Source: Sphingobium psychrophilum | Lineage (GTDB): Bacteria; Pseudomonadota; Alphaproteobacteria; Sphingomonadales; Sphingomonadaceae | Direction of reading: 5' to 3' | Length of the DNA stretch: 64,000 nucleotides | Assembly: GCF_012927105.1 (NCBI RefSeq) | Contig: NZ_JABBFV010000011.1 | Location: 86,550 to 150,549, forward strand | Shown here: piece by piece, positions 9,362 through 16,758 of the stretch | Layout: every line of letters starts with the position of its first letter | How positions within the stretch are numbered: the first letter of the stretch is position 1 | The notes under the pieces: model-generated | The model's input: only the letters and a program-made list of their open reading frames with translations | Told to the model about the DNA's origin: nothing | The model's database searches: none | Made by a program: the position numbers and the translations under genes

Positions 9362-11341
9362 TCAAGCGTCCACCACGAGATCGCCCACCGATTTTGCCTG
9401 GCAGGCGAGGATGATACCGTCGGCCTTCTCGTCGGCGGCGAGAGCGTCTTCCACTTCCATCGTCACTTGGCCCTGCCGCAGCGGGACCTTGCACCTTCCG
9501 CAGATGCCGACCCTGCATTCATAGTCGATGGCCACGCCAATGGCCTCCGCCGCCTCGAGCACGGACTGATCGGGTGCGAGTGCACCGCTTTTGCCGGACT
9601 TCGAAAAAGCGATCGTCGCCTGCGCGGAAGGAATGGCGGGCGGCGTCTGCGGGGCGGCCGATGCCGAGCTGTCGGTCGCGGTCTCCGCCGGTTCATCTTC
9701 AAGGACGGGACCGCCTTTGGGGGGCGCGAATTCCTCGGTCTTGACCTGCTCCGCCGGCACCTTGAGCTGCGCAAGCGCCGCCTTCACCGCGTCCATCATC
9801 GGCGGTGGGCCGCACAGGTGAACGCGCCTGCTGGCGATTTCGGGAACGGAAGCAGCGATGAAATCGGCCGTCAAATAACCGGAAGGCCCGGCCCAGTCGG
9901 TCCCTTCGGGCTTTGCGACGATGGAGACGATGTGAAGCTTGTGGTGGCGCCGCGCCAGATAGTCGCATTCCTCGCGAAAGATCAGATCCGTCGGCGTGTT
10001 GACACCGTAGAGGAGGTAGATGTCGTGTTCATAGGAGCGGTCCGTCAGGCTGCGCAGCACACTCATCATCGGTGTGATGCCGACTCCGCCGGCGATCAGG
10101 ACGATCCCCTCGGCTTCCTTGCCGGTGAAGAAGAACCGGCCCGCGGGCGCCGCAATCTCGAGAAGGTCGCCCGTAGCGGCATGATCATGGAGATGGCGCG
10201 ATTCCAGCCCATATTGTTCGCGCTTGATCGTGAGCTCGATATAGTCGCGCTGTGTGGGCGATGACGAGATCGTGTAGGATCGTCGGACCTTCTGGCCTTC
10301 GATCTCCGAGGTGATCGAGGCATATTGGCCGGGCAGGAACGTGAACGGCATCGGCCCGCGGTTCGGTTCCATGAGCCGGAACGTCTTGACGCTCGGGGTC
10401 TCGTCGAAGATCGCGGTGATCCGCAGGACGCCTTTCCACAGGCGCGGCGCTGCCGGCGTGGCGCTGCCGGGCGTAGCTGCGCCTGCAGGAGCAGCGGGCG
10501 CCGGCACGATGGGGGCCGGGGCCGGAGAGGTGGCCGGACTGGCCGGTGGTGTAGCCCCGCCTGGTGCGAGCCGCTCCACCAAGCTTGCGATGCGGCGCAG
10601 CCGCGCCCATCGGAGTAGCAGCGCCGCAACCAGAGCCGCCGCCAGCAGCGCCATCGCGATCAGGTGCCACCAGGAAAGGCCCGCCAGCTCGTTTCCGTAT
10701 GCCATCTGGTCGCTGACGGCAAAACCCGACTGGGTCTTGAACCAGCTCAGGGCAATCTGCCGGGGAGGGCGGCCCTCTTCGAGGCCCCTGAGCGCGCCTG
10801 CTCCGCTGTCCGCGAGTGCGAGGCCTTCGCGGGCGCCCCTGATCGCATCCTGGGCTCCTTTCGTGTCGTTCGACATGAGAGCGTGGTGAAGCCGGGCTTG
10901 CTCCGCGGTCAGGACCTCGGCGCCCGACCCCAGGCGGGCGAGAGCCGCGGCGCGTACCGTCCGTCGTGCCTCATCGGTCAGGACGGGCCAGTCCATCAGC
11001 GAGGGGTAGAAGGGTTTGGCGCCGCCGTTTCCACAGCATCCCGCCGGTCCCGCGCCCATTTTGGTACCCGGCGACGGCACCATCATCCCTTTCATCATCG
11101 CCGCCATGGGATCGGCAGCTTTCGCCGCGGCCGGAGCTGCTGCCCCCATCACGTTGCCCGCTGGCATCGCCGCTGGCGCGGCGGCTCCGCCCGCTGGATG
11201 ATGCGACGCGTGCTCTGACTCGGCCATCTGCGCCGACGCTGGCGGTGATCCGGAGATCATCGCCAGCGCGAGTGCGATACCGCTCGTCCTCAAAGCCCGC
11301 GATAGCTTGAGGCCGGTGATGTTGTTGTGAGGGCGCGTCAC
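9362..11341 (-). CDS. Membrane-anchored FAD/NAD(P)-2Fe-2S reductase with Met/His-rich periplasmic part
   Basis: A 659-residue fusion. Residues 1-38 are a signal peptide; 39-215 form an Ala/Met/His-rich periplasmic region with a CCGNGG patch near 101. Residues about 223-243 are a membrane segment followed by a Pro/Ala linker. Residues 300-530 are a ferredoxin reductase-type module with FAD motif RSYTISS (354-360), NAD(P) motif GGVGITP (418-424) and CGPPPMM (510-516). Residues 570-659 are a plant-type 2Fe-2S domain with Cys609, Cys614, Cys617 and Cys647. The topology predicts the reductase in the cytoplasm and the Met/His-rich part outside. The start is GTG at 11341 with AAGGAAG upstream. It precedes the cytochrome b and c genes and would feed them NAD(P)H electrons (inference). 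Confidence 0.85.
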   Translation of the reverse strand: MTRPHNNITGLKLSRALRTSGIALALAMISGSPPASAQMAESEHASHHPAGGAAAPAAMPAGNVMGAAAPAAAKAADPMAAMMKGMMVPSPGTKMGAGPAGCCGNGGAKPFYPSLMDWPVLTDEARRTVRAAALARLGSGAEVLTAEQARLHHALMSNDTKGAQDAIRGAREGLALADSGAGALRGLEEGRPPRQIALSWFKTQSGFAVSDQMAYGNELAGLSWWHLIAMALLAAALVAALLLRWARLRRIASLVERLAPGGATPPASPATSPAPAPIVPAPAAPAGAATPGSATPAAPRLWKGVLRITAIFDETPSVKTFRLMEPNRGPMPFTFLPGQYASITSEIEGQKVRRSYTISSSPTQRDYIELTIKREQYGLESRHLHDHAATGDLLEIAAPAGRFFFTGKEAEGIVLIAGGVGITPMMSVLRSLTDRSYEHDIYLLYGVNTPTDLIFREECDYLARRHHKLHIVSIVAKPEGTDWAGPSGYLTADFIAASVPEIASRRVHLCGPPPMMDAVKAALAQLKVPAEQVKTEEFAPPKGGPVLEDEPAETATDSSASAAPQTPPAIPSAQATIAFSKSGKSGALAPDQSVLEAAEAIGVAIDYECRVGICGRCKVPLRQGQVTMEVEDALAADEKADGIILACQAKSVGDLVVDA

Positions 11342-11353
11342 CTGAGGACTTCC

Positions 11354-11734
11354 TTACATGTCATCCTTCATGGGCATCGGCTTGTCCGCGGGCATCGGCG
11401 CCGGCTTCGCGGTGGCGGGTTTCGCATGGCGGCGGTGCGGGGCTGCCTTGTGCTTGGCCATCGGCATCTTCTTCATGCCGCAGCATCCGGCCTTCTTTGC
11501 CATCGGAGGCATGGCCGCAGGCATCTTGTCGTCCTGCATCGGCATGCCGGCCATGCCTGGCATCGCGTCGTGCTTCTCCATGCCGCCTGCCGGCATCGAC
11601 CCGTTGGCGGAGGGCGCAGACTGGGTCGACGGATGGCCGGTGGTTTGCCCCTGGGCCGAGGCGATGGCGGGCGACAGCACGATTGCACCCCCTAGGGCGA
11701 GCGCGCGCAAGCGGGAAGAACGCGTCATGATCAT
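11354..11734 (-). CDS. Met-rich exported protein, probable copper-binding
   Basis: A 126-residue protein with a signal peptide (cleavage near SAIASA/Q, about residue 27) and a mature part packed with Met, His, Lys and Pro, including MPGMAGMPM, a CCGM patch and repeated MPM motifs. Met-rich periplasmic proteins often bind Cu(I) or Ag(I), but no fold is recognisable. The start at 11734 is preferred because GGAG lies eight bases upstream; an ATG six bases downstream would sit too far from it. It is 12 bases upstream of the reductase gene, whose periplasmic N-terminus has the same Met/His-rich and CCG style, suggesting that both parts handle the same metal. Confidence 0.7.
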   Translation of the reverse strand: MIMTRSSRLRALALGGAIVLSPAIASAQGQTTGHPSTQSAPSANGSMPAGGMEKHDAMPGMAGMPMQDDKMPAAMPPMAKKAGCCGMKKMPMAKHKAAPHRRHAKPATAKPAPMPADKPMPMKDDM

Positions 11735-11874
11735 GATCAATACTCCATTGCTATGACCGGCCGAACATCCGGCTGGCAACGGCCCCGAGGGACCACAAAT
11801 CGATTTTCGCCAATATACGTAGTTTCCTGTTTCCCCGGCGTTGTCGCCCGGGCGCCCGGAGCCGGCGCCGATGC

Positions 11875-12246
11875 TCAATCATCGCGCGGGGTTCCCGTCG
11901 CCCGCTGCCAGGGCCAACGACCCTTGATCTCGACCTCTAGCGAGAAACTCAGGAAGGTTCGTATCAGCACAATGCCGGCAAGGACCGCGAGACTGCTAAG
12001 CGTTGGCTGGATCGCGATAGTGTTGATGATGTCGGCCGCAACCAGGAATTCGAGTCCGAGAAGAATGGCTTCACCGAGGCTCGACCTGAAGTTGCCGACG
12101 ACATGTTGGTCGATCGGACCTTTCAGGGATTGCTGCAGGAATCTGATCAGCGAAGAACCGGCGCCCACGACGATGATCGCCGTCCCGGTGACTTCGATGG
12201 CACGCGTGATCCAGTGGATGCCCTCCACAATGAGGCTCTCGGTCAT
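11875..12246 (-). CDS. DUF1622 family inner-membrane protein
   Basis: A 123-residue membrane protein with three hydrophobic segments and the typical DUF1622 central signature (ILLGLEFLVAADII) followed by a conserved IVLIRTFLSFSLE segment and a WPW near the C-terminus. The function of the family is unknown. The ATG at 12246 shares a base with the stop of the upstream gene (TGATG), arguing for translational coupling; a GTG three codons earlier is an alternative. It is the last gene of a coupled run MerR - exported protein - DUF1622, about 140 bases before the Met-rich protein gene. Confidence 0.8.
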   Translation of the reverse strand: MTESLIVEGIHWITRAIEVTGTAIIVVGAGSSLIRFLQQSLKGPIDQHVVGNFRSSLGEAILLGLEFLVAADIINTIAIQPTLSSLAVLAGIVLIRTFLSFSLEVEIKGRWPWQRATGTPRDD

Positions 12247-12710
12247 CACGGACACCTGTGCATCACGTGGCGAACTCTGCGACCTCCCAATGCGACGAGG
12301 CGATCGGGTTCGCGTTCGATGATCACCATGCGTTTGTCAGGCCGCCCCGGGGCGACTGTCTCTGGCCGCGCCAGGGAATAAAAGATGATGTCACCGCGTT
12401 CGTACCACGTCCCGGTGGCCTGCGGTGCACGGTCGGGCAAACTGATCTCATTATAAGATCCATCCGCCCGGAACTCCCAGGCTGTACCGGTCTTGCACCC
12501 GGACCGGGCGTCGAATGACCAGATACCGATGAGATCCGTCTTCGAGCCCAAATGCTGACCGGGCAGATGCTCGGCAACAGAAGGCTGGGCCAGGCCGCCA
12601 ACCGCAGCGATAACAGCCAAGGCTAAACTTGCTCGGCTGAGGAGCGCGCGCGCTTGGCGCCGACTTGCCCAAAGCAGCAGTAAACCCAAACGCTGCAAAA
12701 CAGGTCTCAT
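12246..12710 (-). CDS. Exported hypothetical protein next to a MerR regulator
   Basis: A 154-residue protein with a long basic N-region and hydrophobic stretch to about residue 47 (signal peptide or anchor). The mature domain has the pattern of a small lipocalin/META-like beta protein: LIGIWSF at the start, a WEFRADGSY strand, a GTWYERGD strand and a closing hydrophobic strand. I do not recognise a named family. The ATG at 12710 overlaps the stop of the MerR gene (ATGA), and its own stop overlaps the DUF1622 start, so it is translated as part of that run. A role in the metal response sensed by the MerR protein is inferred from position only. Confidence 0.65.
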   Translation of the reverse strand: MRPVLQRLGLLLLWASRRQARALLSRASLALAVIAAVGGLAQPSVAEHLPGQHLGSKTDLIGIWSFDARSGCKTGTAWEFRADGSYNEISLPDRAPQATGTWYERGDIIFYSLARPETVAPGRPDKRMVIIEREPDRLVALGGRRVRHVMHRCP

Positions 12711-13171
12711 ATGGACGCCTTCACTGCGCGGGCGGCATGAGGGTCGCCGTCGCCAGGTGGGCTTCCCCTGGGAATGCTCGCGAGATGCGCGAGGATCGGG
12801 CAATCCGCGATGGGAATGTCGATCGAGCATTGGGCGGACAGGGCGGACAGGGCGGTCTTGATGCGGGTCAGATCATCGATACGGGTGGTCGCTTCATTTA
12901 TCTTGCTCTCGGTGATGGCCAGGACATCGGCGGTTGTCGCGGTGTCGGACGCGCGCAAATCGAGCAGGCTTCCGATTTCGCGAAGCGTGAAACCCAGCTG
13001 CTGCCCCTTGCGAATGAACCGCACGCGCTCGAGATCGGCGTCGCCATAGGTGCGGTAACCGGCAGAAGACCGGGCGGGCGGAGGAAGCAGACCGTTGCGC
13101 TCGTAATAGCGGATGGTATCGGGACGGATGCCGAGCGCACGCGACAGCTTTCCGATCGTGAAATATGTCAT
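12707..13171 (-). CDS. MerR family regulator, CueR-like (probable monovalent metal sensor)
   Basis: A 154-residue regulator. The winged-helix domain occupies residues 1-75 with the typical IGKLSRALGIRPDTIRYYER start, followed by a dimerisation helix and a C-terminal metal-binding loop with Cys115 and Cys124 (QCSIDIPIADCPIL). The position equivalent to Cys79 of divalent sensors is not Cys here, as in CueR-type Cu(I)/Ag(I)/Au(I) sensors, which suggests a copper-group signal; this is inference. The ATG at 13171 is preferred to a longer frame because it matches the conserved N-terminus. It is coupled to the downstream exported-protein gene. A 10-base-pair inverted repeat lies just upstream. Confidence 0.87.
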   Translation of the reverse strand: MTYFTIGKLSRALGIRPDTIRYYERNGLLPPPARSSAGYRTYGDADLERVRFIRKGQQLGFTLREIGSLLDLRASDTATTADVLAITESKINEATTRIDDLTRIKTALSALSAQCSIDIPIADCPILAHLASIPRGSPPGDGDPHAARAVKASI

Positions 13172-13184
13172 GGCGCGTCTCCGT

Positions 13185-13212
13185 TGCCGCGACCATTCGA
13201 AAGGTCGCGGCA
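13185..13212. repeat. Inverted repeat upstream of the CueR-like gene
   Basis: Arms TGCCGCGACC (13185-13194) and GGTCGCGGCA (13203-13212) form a perfect 10-bp stem with an 8-base loop. It lies between the upstream lipoprotein gene and the MerR start on the minus strand. There is no clear T-run on that strand, so it may be a terminator without a U-tract, an attenuator or an operator. Confidence 0.5.
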
Positions 13213-13273
13213 TTATTCCTTCGAATTGGTCTTGCTCAGGTCGGGCAGTGCCGGGGTTTTCAGCCTGCTCGGC

Positions 13274-13612
13274 TTACATATCCTTCATCGGGGCGGACTG
13301 ACTGTTGTCGGGCGTGCTCGTAGGCGGGGCGCCATTGGGCATCATCGGCCCACCCCGGCGCATGTCGCTGTGGTCCATATCCTGACGGTGGCGCTCATCC
13401 ATATCGGCCGCCGTGTTGTCGGTCCCGACAGAGTCCGTGGCGGCGGCGGTGTCGTTTTCAAGAGCGCCGGGCGCGCTTGCAGAGGCATTGGAGGCAGCCT
13501 GGTTTTGCGTGCCGTCCGTCTTCTTGCCGCACGCAGCAAGCGTTCCGAGAAGCGCAAGGGCTGTGAGCCCCGAGACGATCTTCCCGGACGTATTCGTGAG
13601 GTGAGTCTTCAT
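13274..13612 (-). CDS. Small lipoprotein, Met/Asp-rich
   Basis: A 112-residue predicted lipoprotein: residues 1-28 form a signal peptide ending in the lipobox LAAC, with Cys28 as lipidation site. The mature part is low-complexity, rich in Ala, Asp, Thr and Met, with DMDERHRQDMDH-type acidic/His stretches and a Met-Pro C-terminus. It is probably unstructured and metal-binding, but no family is recognisable. It sits between the second MerR-lipoprotein pair and the CueR-like gene, all on the minus strand. Confidence 0.65.
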   Translation of the reverse strand: MKTHLTNTSGKIVSGLTALALLGTLAACGKKTDGTQNQAASNASASAPGALENDTAAATDSVGTDNTAADMDERHRQDMDHSDMRRGGPMMPNGAPPTSTPDNSQSAPMKDM

Positions 13613-13698
13613 GATGTGTCTCCGAATGAGAGTGAGCGGTCGAACGCAAATCCCGTCGGACGAGCTTGATAAGCGTGCTCGACCGACAGATCAGGGTG

Positions 13699-13914
13699 TC
13701 ATTGCTGCTTGAGAATCTGCAGGCAGCGATCGTGCGAGAGATTCATCGGGTTGCGCCCCTGTCCCTTCATCTCGTTGTGATCATGGGGCGTCGCGAGACC
13801 CATATTGTCTTCCATGGCCTTGCAGCTCGCGATCTGCGCGCTAGTCGGCGGAAGGGTCGCGCAAGCGCCGAGCAGCGCCAGTGGTAGCAATCCCAGCGAG
13901 ATAGAGTATTTCAT
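13699..13914 (-). CDS. Very small lipoprotein
   Basis: A 71-residue predicted lipoprotein with lipobox LGAC near residue 17. The mature part has a CKAMEDNMG segment, His-Asp-His, and a conserved-looking NPMNLSHDRCLQIL tail. A longer frame upstream lacks sense. The start at 13914 is two bases after the stop of the MerR gene, so the two form a unit. Function unknown; the residues Cys, Met and His suggest metal binding. Confidence 0.6.
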   Translation of the reverse strand: MKYSISLGLLPLALLGACATLPPTSAQIASCKAMEDNMGLATPHDHNEMKGQGRNPMNLSHDRCLQILKQQ

Positions 13915-13916
13915 GT

Positions 13917-14396
13917 TCAGTCCTTCCCTGTGCAGGTGGTGTGGTCCTCTCCCACGGACATTTGTTCTGGCTGATCTGCGGCCAATTGAGACAGCCGCCC
14001 GTCCCGAACCAGAAAGAGGATCGGGCAAGGGTCGCTTTCGGCTTCGTGCGAGGGCGCTTCACCCAGCTGCTCAAGGCCTGTTTCGATAAGCTTGAGCTGT
14101 TCCACCCTGACCAGTGCTTCGCGCAGTTTGACCCGCGTGACGGCGAGGATATCCGACCCGGCGAGGGCGTCTCCGGCCCGCACCAGCAGGAGCGCGTGCG
14201 TTTCGGTGAGGGTGTAACCGAGCCCCTGTGCAGCGCGAACGAACTTGATGCGTTCGACGTCTGCAGGATGATAGACGCGGTATCCTGCACTGGTCCGTTG
14301 CGGAGCGGGGAGCAGGCCGGTGCGCTCATAATAACGTATGGTGTCCTTTCGAACGCCGGCAGCCTCGGCCAGCTCACCGATTCTAAGCCGTGACAT
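13917..14396 (-). CDS. MerR family regulator
   Basis: A 159-residue regulator with the standard winged helix (IGELAEAAGVRKDTIRYYER, residues 6-25) and a long dimerisation helix. The C-terminal region has Cys124 in DPCPIL and a late Cys155; the usual second Cys before the CPIL motif is missing, replaced by a SHEAESD stretch, so the effector could be a metal held with His/Cys or something else. The start at 14396 is chosen for the conserved N-terminus. It is followed after two bases by a small lipoprotein gene. A MerR-type palindrome lies upstream at 14424-14446. Confidence 0.85.
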   Translation of the reverse strand: MSRLRIGELAEAAGVRKDTIRYYERTGLLPAPQRTSAGYRVYHPADVERIKFVRAAQGLGYTLTETHALLLVRAGDALAGSDILAVTRVKLREALVRVEQLKLIETGLEQLGEAPSHEAESDPCPILFLVRDGRLSQLAADQPEQMSVGEDHTTCTGKD

Positions 14397-14423
14397 GGCA
14401 AGTCTCGGAGGCACAGTGCCGCT

Positions 14424-14446
14424 TGGACCTAGGTCCAGGGTCAAGA
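14424..14446 (-). promoter_or_regulatory. Candidate MerR-type operator/promoter
   Basis: Reading on the minus strand, TTGACC (14445-14440) is a good -35 box, followed by the palindrome TGGACCTAGGTCCA, a 14-base perfect inverted repeat. This is the layout of MerR-family promoters, where the dyad fills an over-long spacer. A clear -10 hexamer at 19 bases is not visible, which lowers confidence. It lies 30 bases before the MerR gene at 13917-14396, so autoregulation is likely. Confidence 0.55.
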
Positions 14447-14570
14447 GAAATATTTGGACGTCGGTCGATCATCGCCGCTCTCCTGTCCGCTCAAAGGCCG
14501 CGCGACTTTTCGTCGCTTGCGGCCGCCATCAGGCATCATGGGGAGCGGCAAGCCCCTCCCCGGCACGCCC

Positions 14571-14930
14571 TTATTTCTTGCGGAGCTCGACGATGTCGTG
14601 AACTGCGGGAGCGCCGTCGGCGACGCTCACATGCGCAAAATGGTCGTCAAATATATGATCGACCCTGACGTGGCCGATGAGGTCTCGGCGATAAGCGGGG
14701 CCGCTTCCTTTGTAGCCGGAGCCGGGCAGCGTCTTCACGCGATAGACGTCAAGCACCTGTCCGACTGTCGCGCCATCTGCTTTGCCGACACACACGATCG
14801 TTCCGGTCGTGTCCTTGCCGATGATCGATCCACGCATAAAAAAGCTGTGGCCGATGCCGGTCGCCAGAGCGGGGACCGCGCCGGCGAGGGCGATACTCGC
14901 CATGGCCATCGATATTGACTTCTTGAAGCG
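14571..14930 (-). CDS. Small exported protein, copy 1 of a tandem pair
   Basis: A 119-residue exported protein with a signal peptide to about residue 25 (PALATG). The mature part begins GIGHSFFMRGSI, then GKDTTGTIVCVGKADGA, VGQVLDVYRV and a C-terminal IFDDHFAHVSVADGAPAVHDIVEL. It contains one Cys and several His/Asp pairs and looks like a compact beta-rich domain. I do not recognise a family. AAGGA lies six bases before the start at 14930; an earlier ATG is less well placed. The next gene upstream (15069-15428) is a close paralogue of the same length. Confidence 0.72.
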   Translation of the reverse strand, partial: RFKKSISMAMASIALAGAVPALATGIGHSFFMRGSIIGKDTTGTIVCVGKADGATVGQVLDVYRVKTLPGSGYKGSGPAYRRDLIGHVRVDHIFDDHFAHVSVADGAPAVHDIVELRKK

Positions 14931-15068
14931 CATCTCGATTCCTTTCAATTCATGTCTCGTGCACCCAGGCCGGTGTTCGTCGCTTGGTTGCGAGCGATCG
15001 TGCCGGTCTCGTTCTGCAGCGAGGTGGCGTTGATGGTGGGGACGGCGGTCGCCGTCCCCGCTGCCGAC

Positions 15069-15428
15069 TTATTTCCTGCGGAGTTCGACGATGTCGTGGA
15101 CCTTCGGCGTGCCGTCGGCGATGCTCACATGCGCGAAATGGTCATCGAAAATGTGATCGATCTTGACGTGCCCGACGGCCACGCGCCGGAAGCCCGCGCC
15201 GGGGGTCTTCGAAGGTCCAGGTGTGCTTTCCACACGGTAGACCTCGAGGACCTGGCCTACGGTCGCGCCGTCGGCCTTACCCACACAAACGACCGTTCCG
15301 GTCGTGTCCTTGCCGACGATCGATCCACGCATGAAAAAGCTGTGGCCGATGCCCTGGGCGTAGGTAGGCGCGGCGCCGAGCACGGCGAGGCCTGCAAGCG
15401 CTATGGTGATCTTCTTCTTGAGCAACAT
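15069..15428 (-). CDS. Small exported protein, copy 2 of a tandem pair
   Basis: A 119-residue paralogue of the preceding gene product, with its own signal peptide (TYAQGIGHSF) and the same landmarks: FFMRGSIVGKDTTGT, VCVGKADGATVGQVLEVYRV, and DHIFDDHFAHVSIADGTP near the C-terminus. The middle (residues about 68-82, STPGPSKTPG) is the least conserved part. Conservation of both copies suggests both are functional. They lie 138 bases apart, in the same direction, at the promoter-distal edge of the small-protein block. Role unknown; the context is metal resistance. Confidence 0.72.
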   Translation of the reverse strand: MLLKKKITIALAGLAVLGAAPTYAQGIGHSFFMRGSIVGKDTTGTVVCVGKADGATVGQVLEVYRVESTPGPSKTPGAGFRRVAVGHVKIDHIFDDHFAHVSIADGTPKVHDIVELRRK

Positions 15429-16040
15429 GGTGGAAGCCTCCTTGGCTGAGTTTACAAGACCCGCCGAGGAAAACTGGCGGTGAAGAACCTTTCTTCGCCA
15501 CCAAGACTATGGACCCGGCTCCCGACTCAATATGCGTAATCTTACGAAGCCCCATCAAAGCTCCGGGCAAACCCCGTGCCAAAACGTCGTCGCACTAATC
15601 GCATCTTTTGATACGCTCCCGCTACTAGCGGGTTGTGCTCTGGCGATAAGGGGTACGCGTACTCGATGGCCTGTAAATTAGGGCGATTCTCGCGGTCCAG
15701 GGTGCCGTCGGGCGGTACAAGGATCAAATCACTCACGCCCGCAGTATGCAACAGGATCATCATAGCTGCTCGGGCCGCTCAAGGAATTGATAGCGACAAA
15801 GCCGGTCGACATCAGGGCGCCCTCAGAACTTGGCCGGTTAAGCGTCGCCGCCCAAGAGCCTGGCTGAACAATGCAGAGGTACGGCGCAGCGGAAACCCGG
15901 CTATGATCAAAGTTGAATGTCCATCCTCCCGGTCATACTCCAGGTGATCTTGGATCCCTTTGGGTATGAAGTGAGTTGCAGGCATGCCCCCTTGGCAGCC
16001 GAGGAGGGTGAGGAGCCTAGAGGTAGGACGGAGTCGGTCA
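15429..16040. other. Intergenic region between divergent blocks
   Basis: This 612-base stretch separates the minus-strand small-protein block from the plus-strand copper block, and should hold promoters for both directions. One minus-strand frame at 15542-15763 (73 codons) has some plausible sequence (LIPL-like and PLSPEHNPLV) but no ribosome binding site that convinces me and no recognisable family; it may be a fragment. Base composition is less GC-rich than the flanks, which suits decayed or transferred DNA. Confidence 0.5.
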
Positions 16041-16631
16041 ATGGAAGACAAGAAGAATGGCATGGGCATAGGCATGGGCTATGGCCGGTTCGTGGCGATG
16101 ATTGCGACGTCTACGGTCGTGATGTTCGGGCTGATGTATCTCAACACCTATGCGCTGAGCCATGTCCAGTTCAGCCAGACGCGCACCTGGATGGCGCTCG
16201 TCATGGGCGCGGTCATGGCGGTGATCATGCTCAGTTTCATGTGGGGCATGTACAAGAACACCCGCCTCAATATCGGCATCCTGCTCGGTAGCGCTGCCAT
16301 TTTTGGTTTAGCGCTTTGGCTGGTGCGGAGCCAGGAAACGGTCGACGACGTCTCCTACATGAAGGCGATGATCCCGCACCACTCGATTGCGATCATGACC
16401 AGCGAGCGCGCGCACATCAAGGACCCCGAGGTTCGAAAGCTGGCCGATGGCATCATCGACGCGCAGGTACGCGAGATCGCCCAAATGAAACAGATGATCG
16501 CGCGCCTGCAAGCTAACCCGGCGCCGGATGGCGCTCCGGACCTGCCCTCCTATCGCGATCGCGGTGCGTCGCCCCCGCCACCGCAAACCGACGAAAGCAC
16601 CGGAATAGATACACGAAAGCCGATTTCCTGA
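16041..16631 (+). CDS. DUF305 domain membrane protein
   Basis: A 196-residue protein with three to four N-terminal hydrophobic segments (residues about 18-105) and a C-terminal DUF305 helical domain beginning DDVSYMKAMIPHHSIAIMTSERA. The His-His pair and following Met residues are typical of the family, which is common next to copper resistance genes and may bind metal in the periplasm. The AGGACGGAG sequence precedes the ATG at 16041. It opens the plus-strand copper block, 127 bases before the epimerase fusion gene. Confidence 0.8.
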   Translation: MEDKKNGMGIGMGYGRFVAMIATSTVVMFGLMYLNTYALSHVQFSQTRTWMALVMGAVMAVIMLSFMWGMYKNTRLNIGILLGSAAIFGLALWLVRSQETVDDVSYMKAMIPHHSIAIMTSERAHIKDPEVRKLADGIIDAQVREIAQMKQMIARLQANPAPDGAPDLPSYRDRGASPPPPQTDESTGIDTRKPIS

Positions 16632-16758
16632 GGTGTGTTCTTCGAAGTAAACAGGATGGGCACATGATCGGGTACTGTCGGAAAGGCTTCGTCATGCGCA
16701 TCTTGCTCAAATATCCAGCGATCGACGCTCTTCGCGAAAGAAGCAGGATGGTGGAAGT

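Noticed and set aside
14424..14446. Reading the TGGACCTAGGTCCA palindrome as a SoxR box
   Set aside because: The sequence does not match the SoxR consensus, and the adjacent regulator has no iron-sulfur Cys cluster of SoxR type; kept as a general MerR-type site.
15542..15763. Minus-strand 73-codon frame in the intergenic region
   Set aside because: The sequence is plausible but has no recognisable family, no clear ribosome binding site and no partner gene; noted as possible fragment only.
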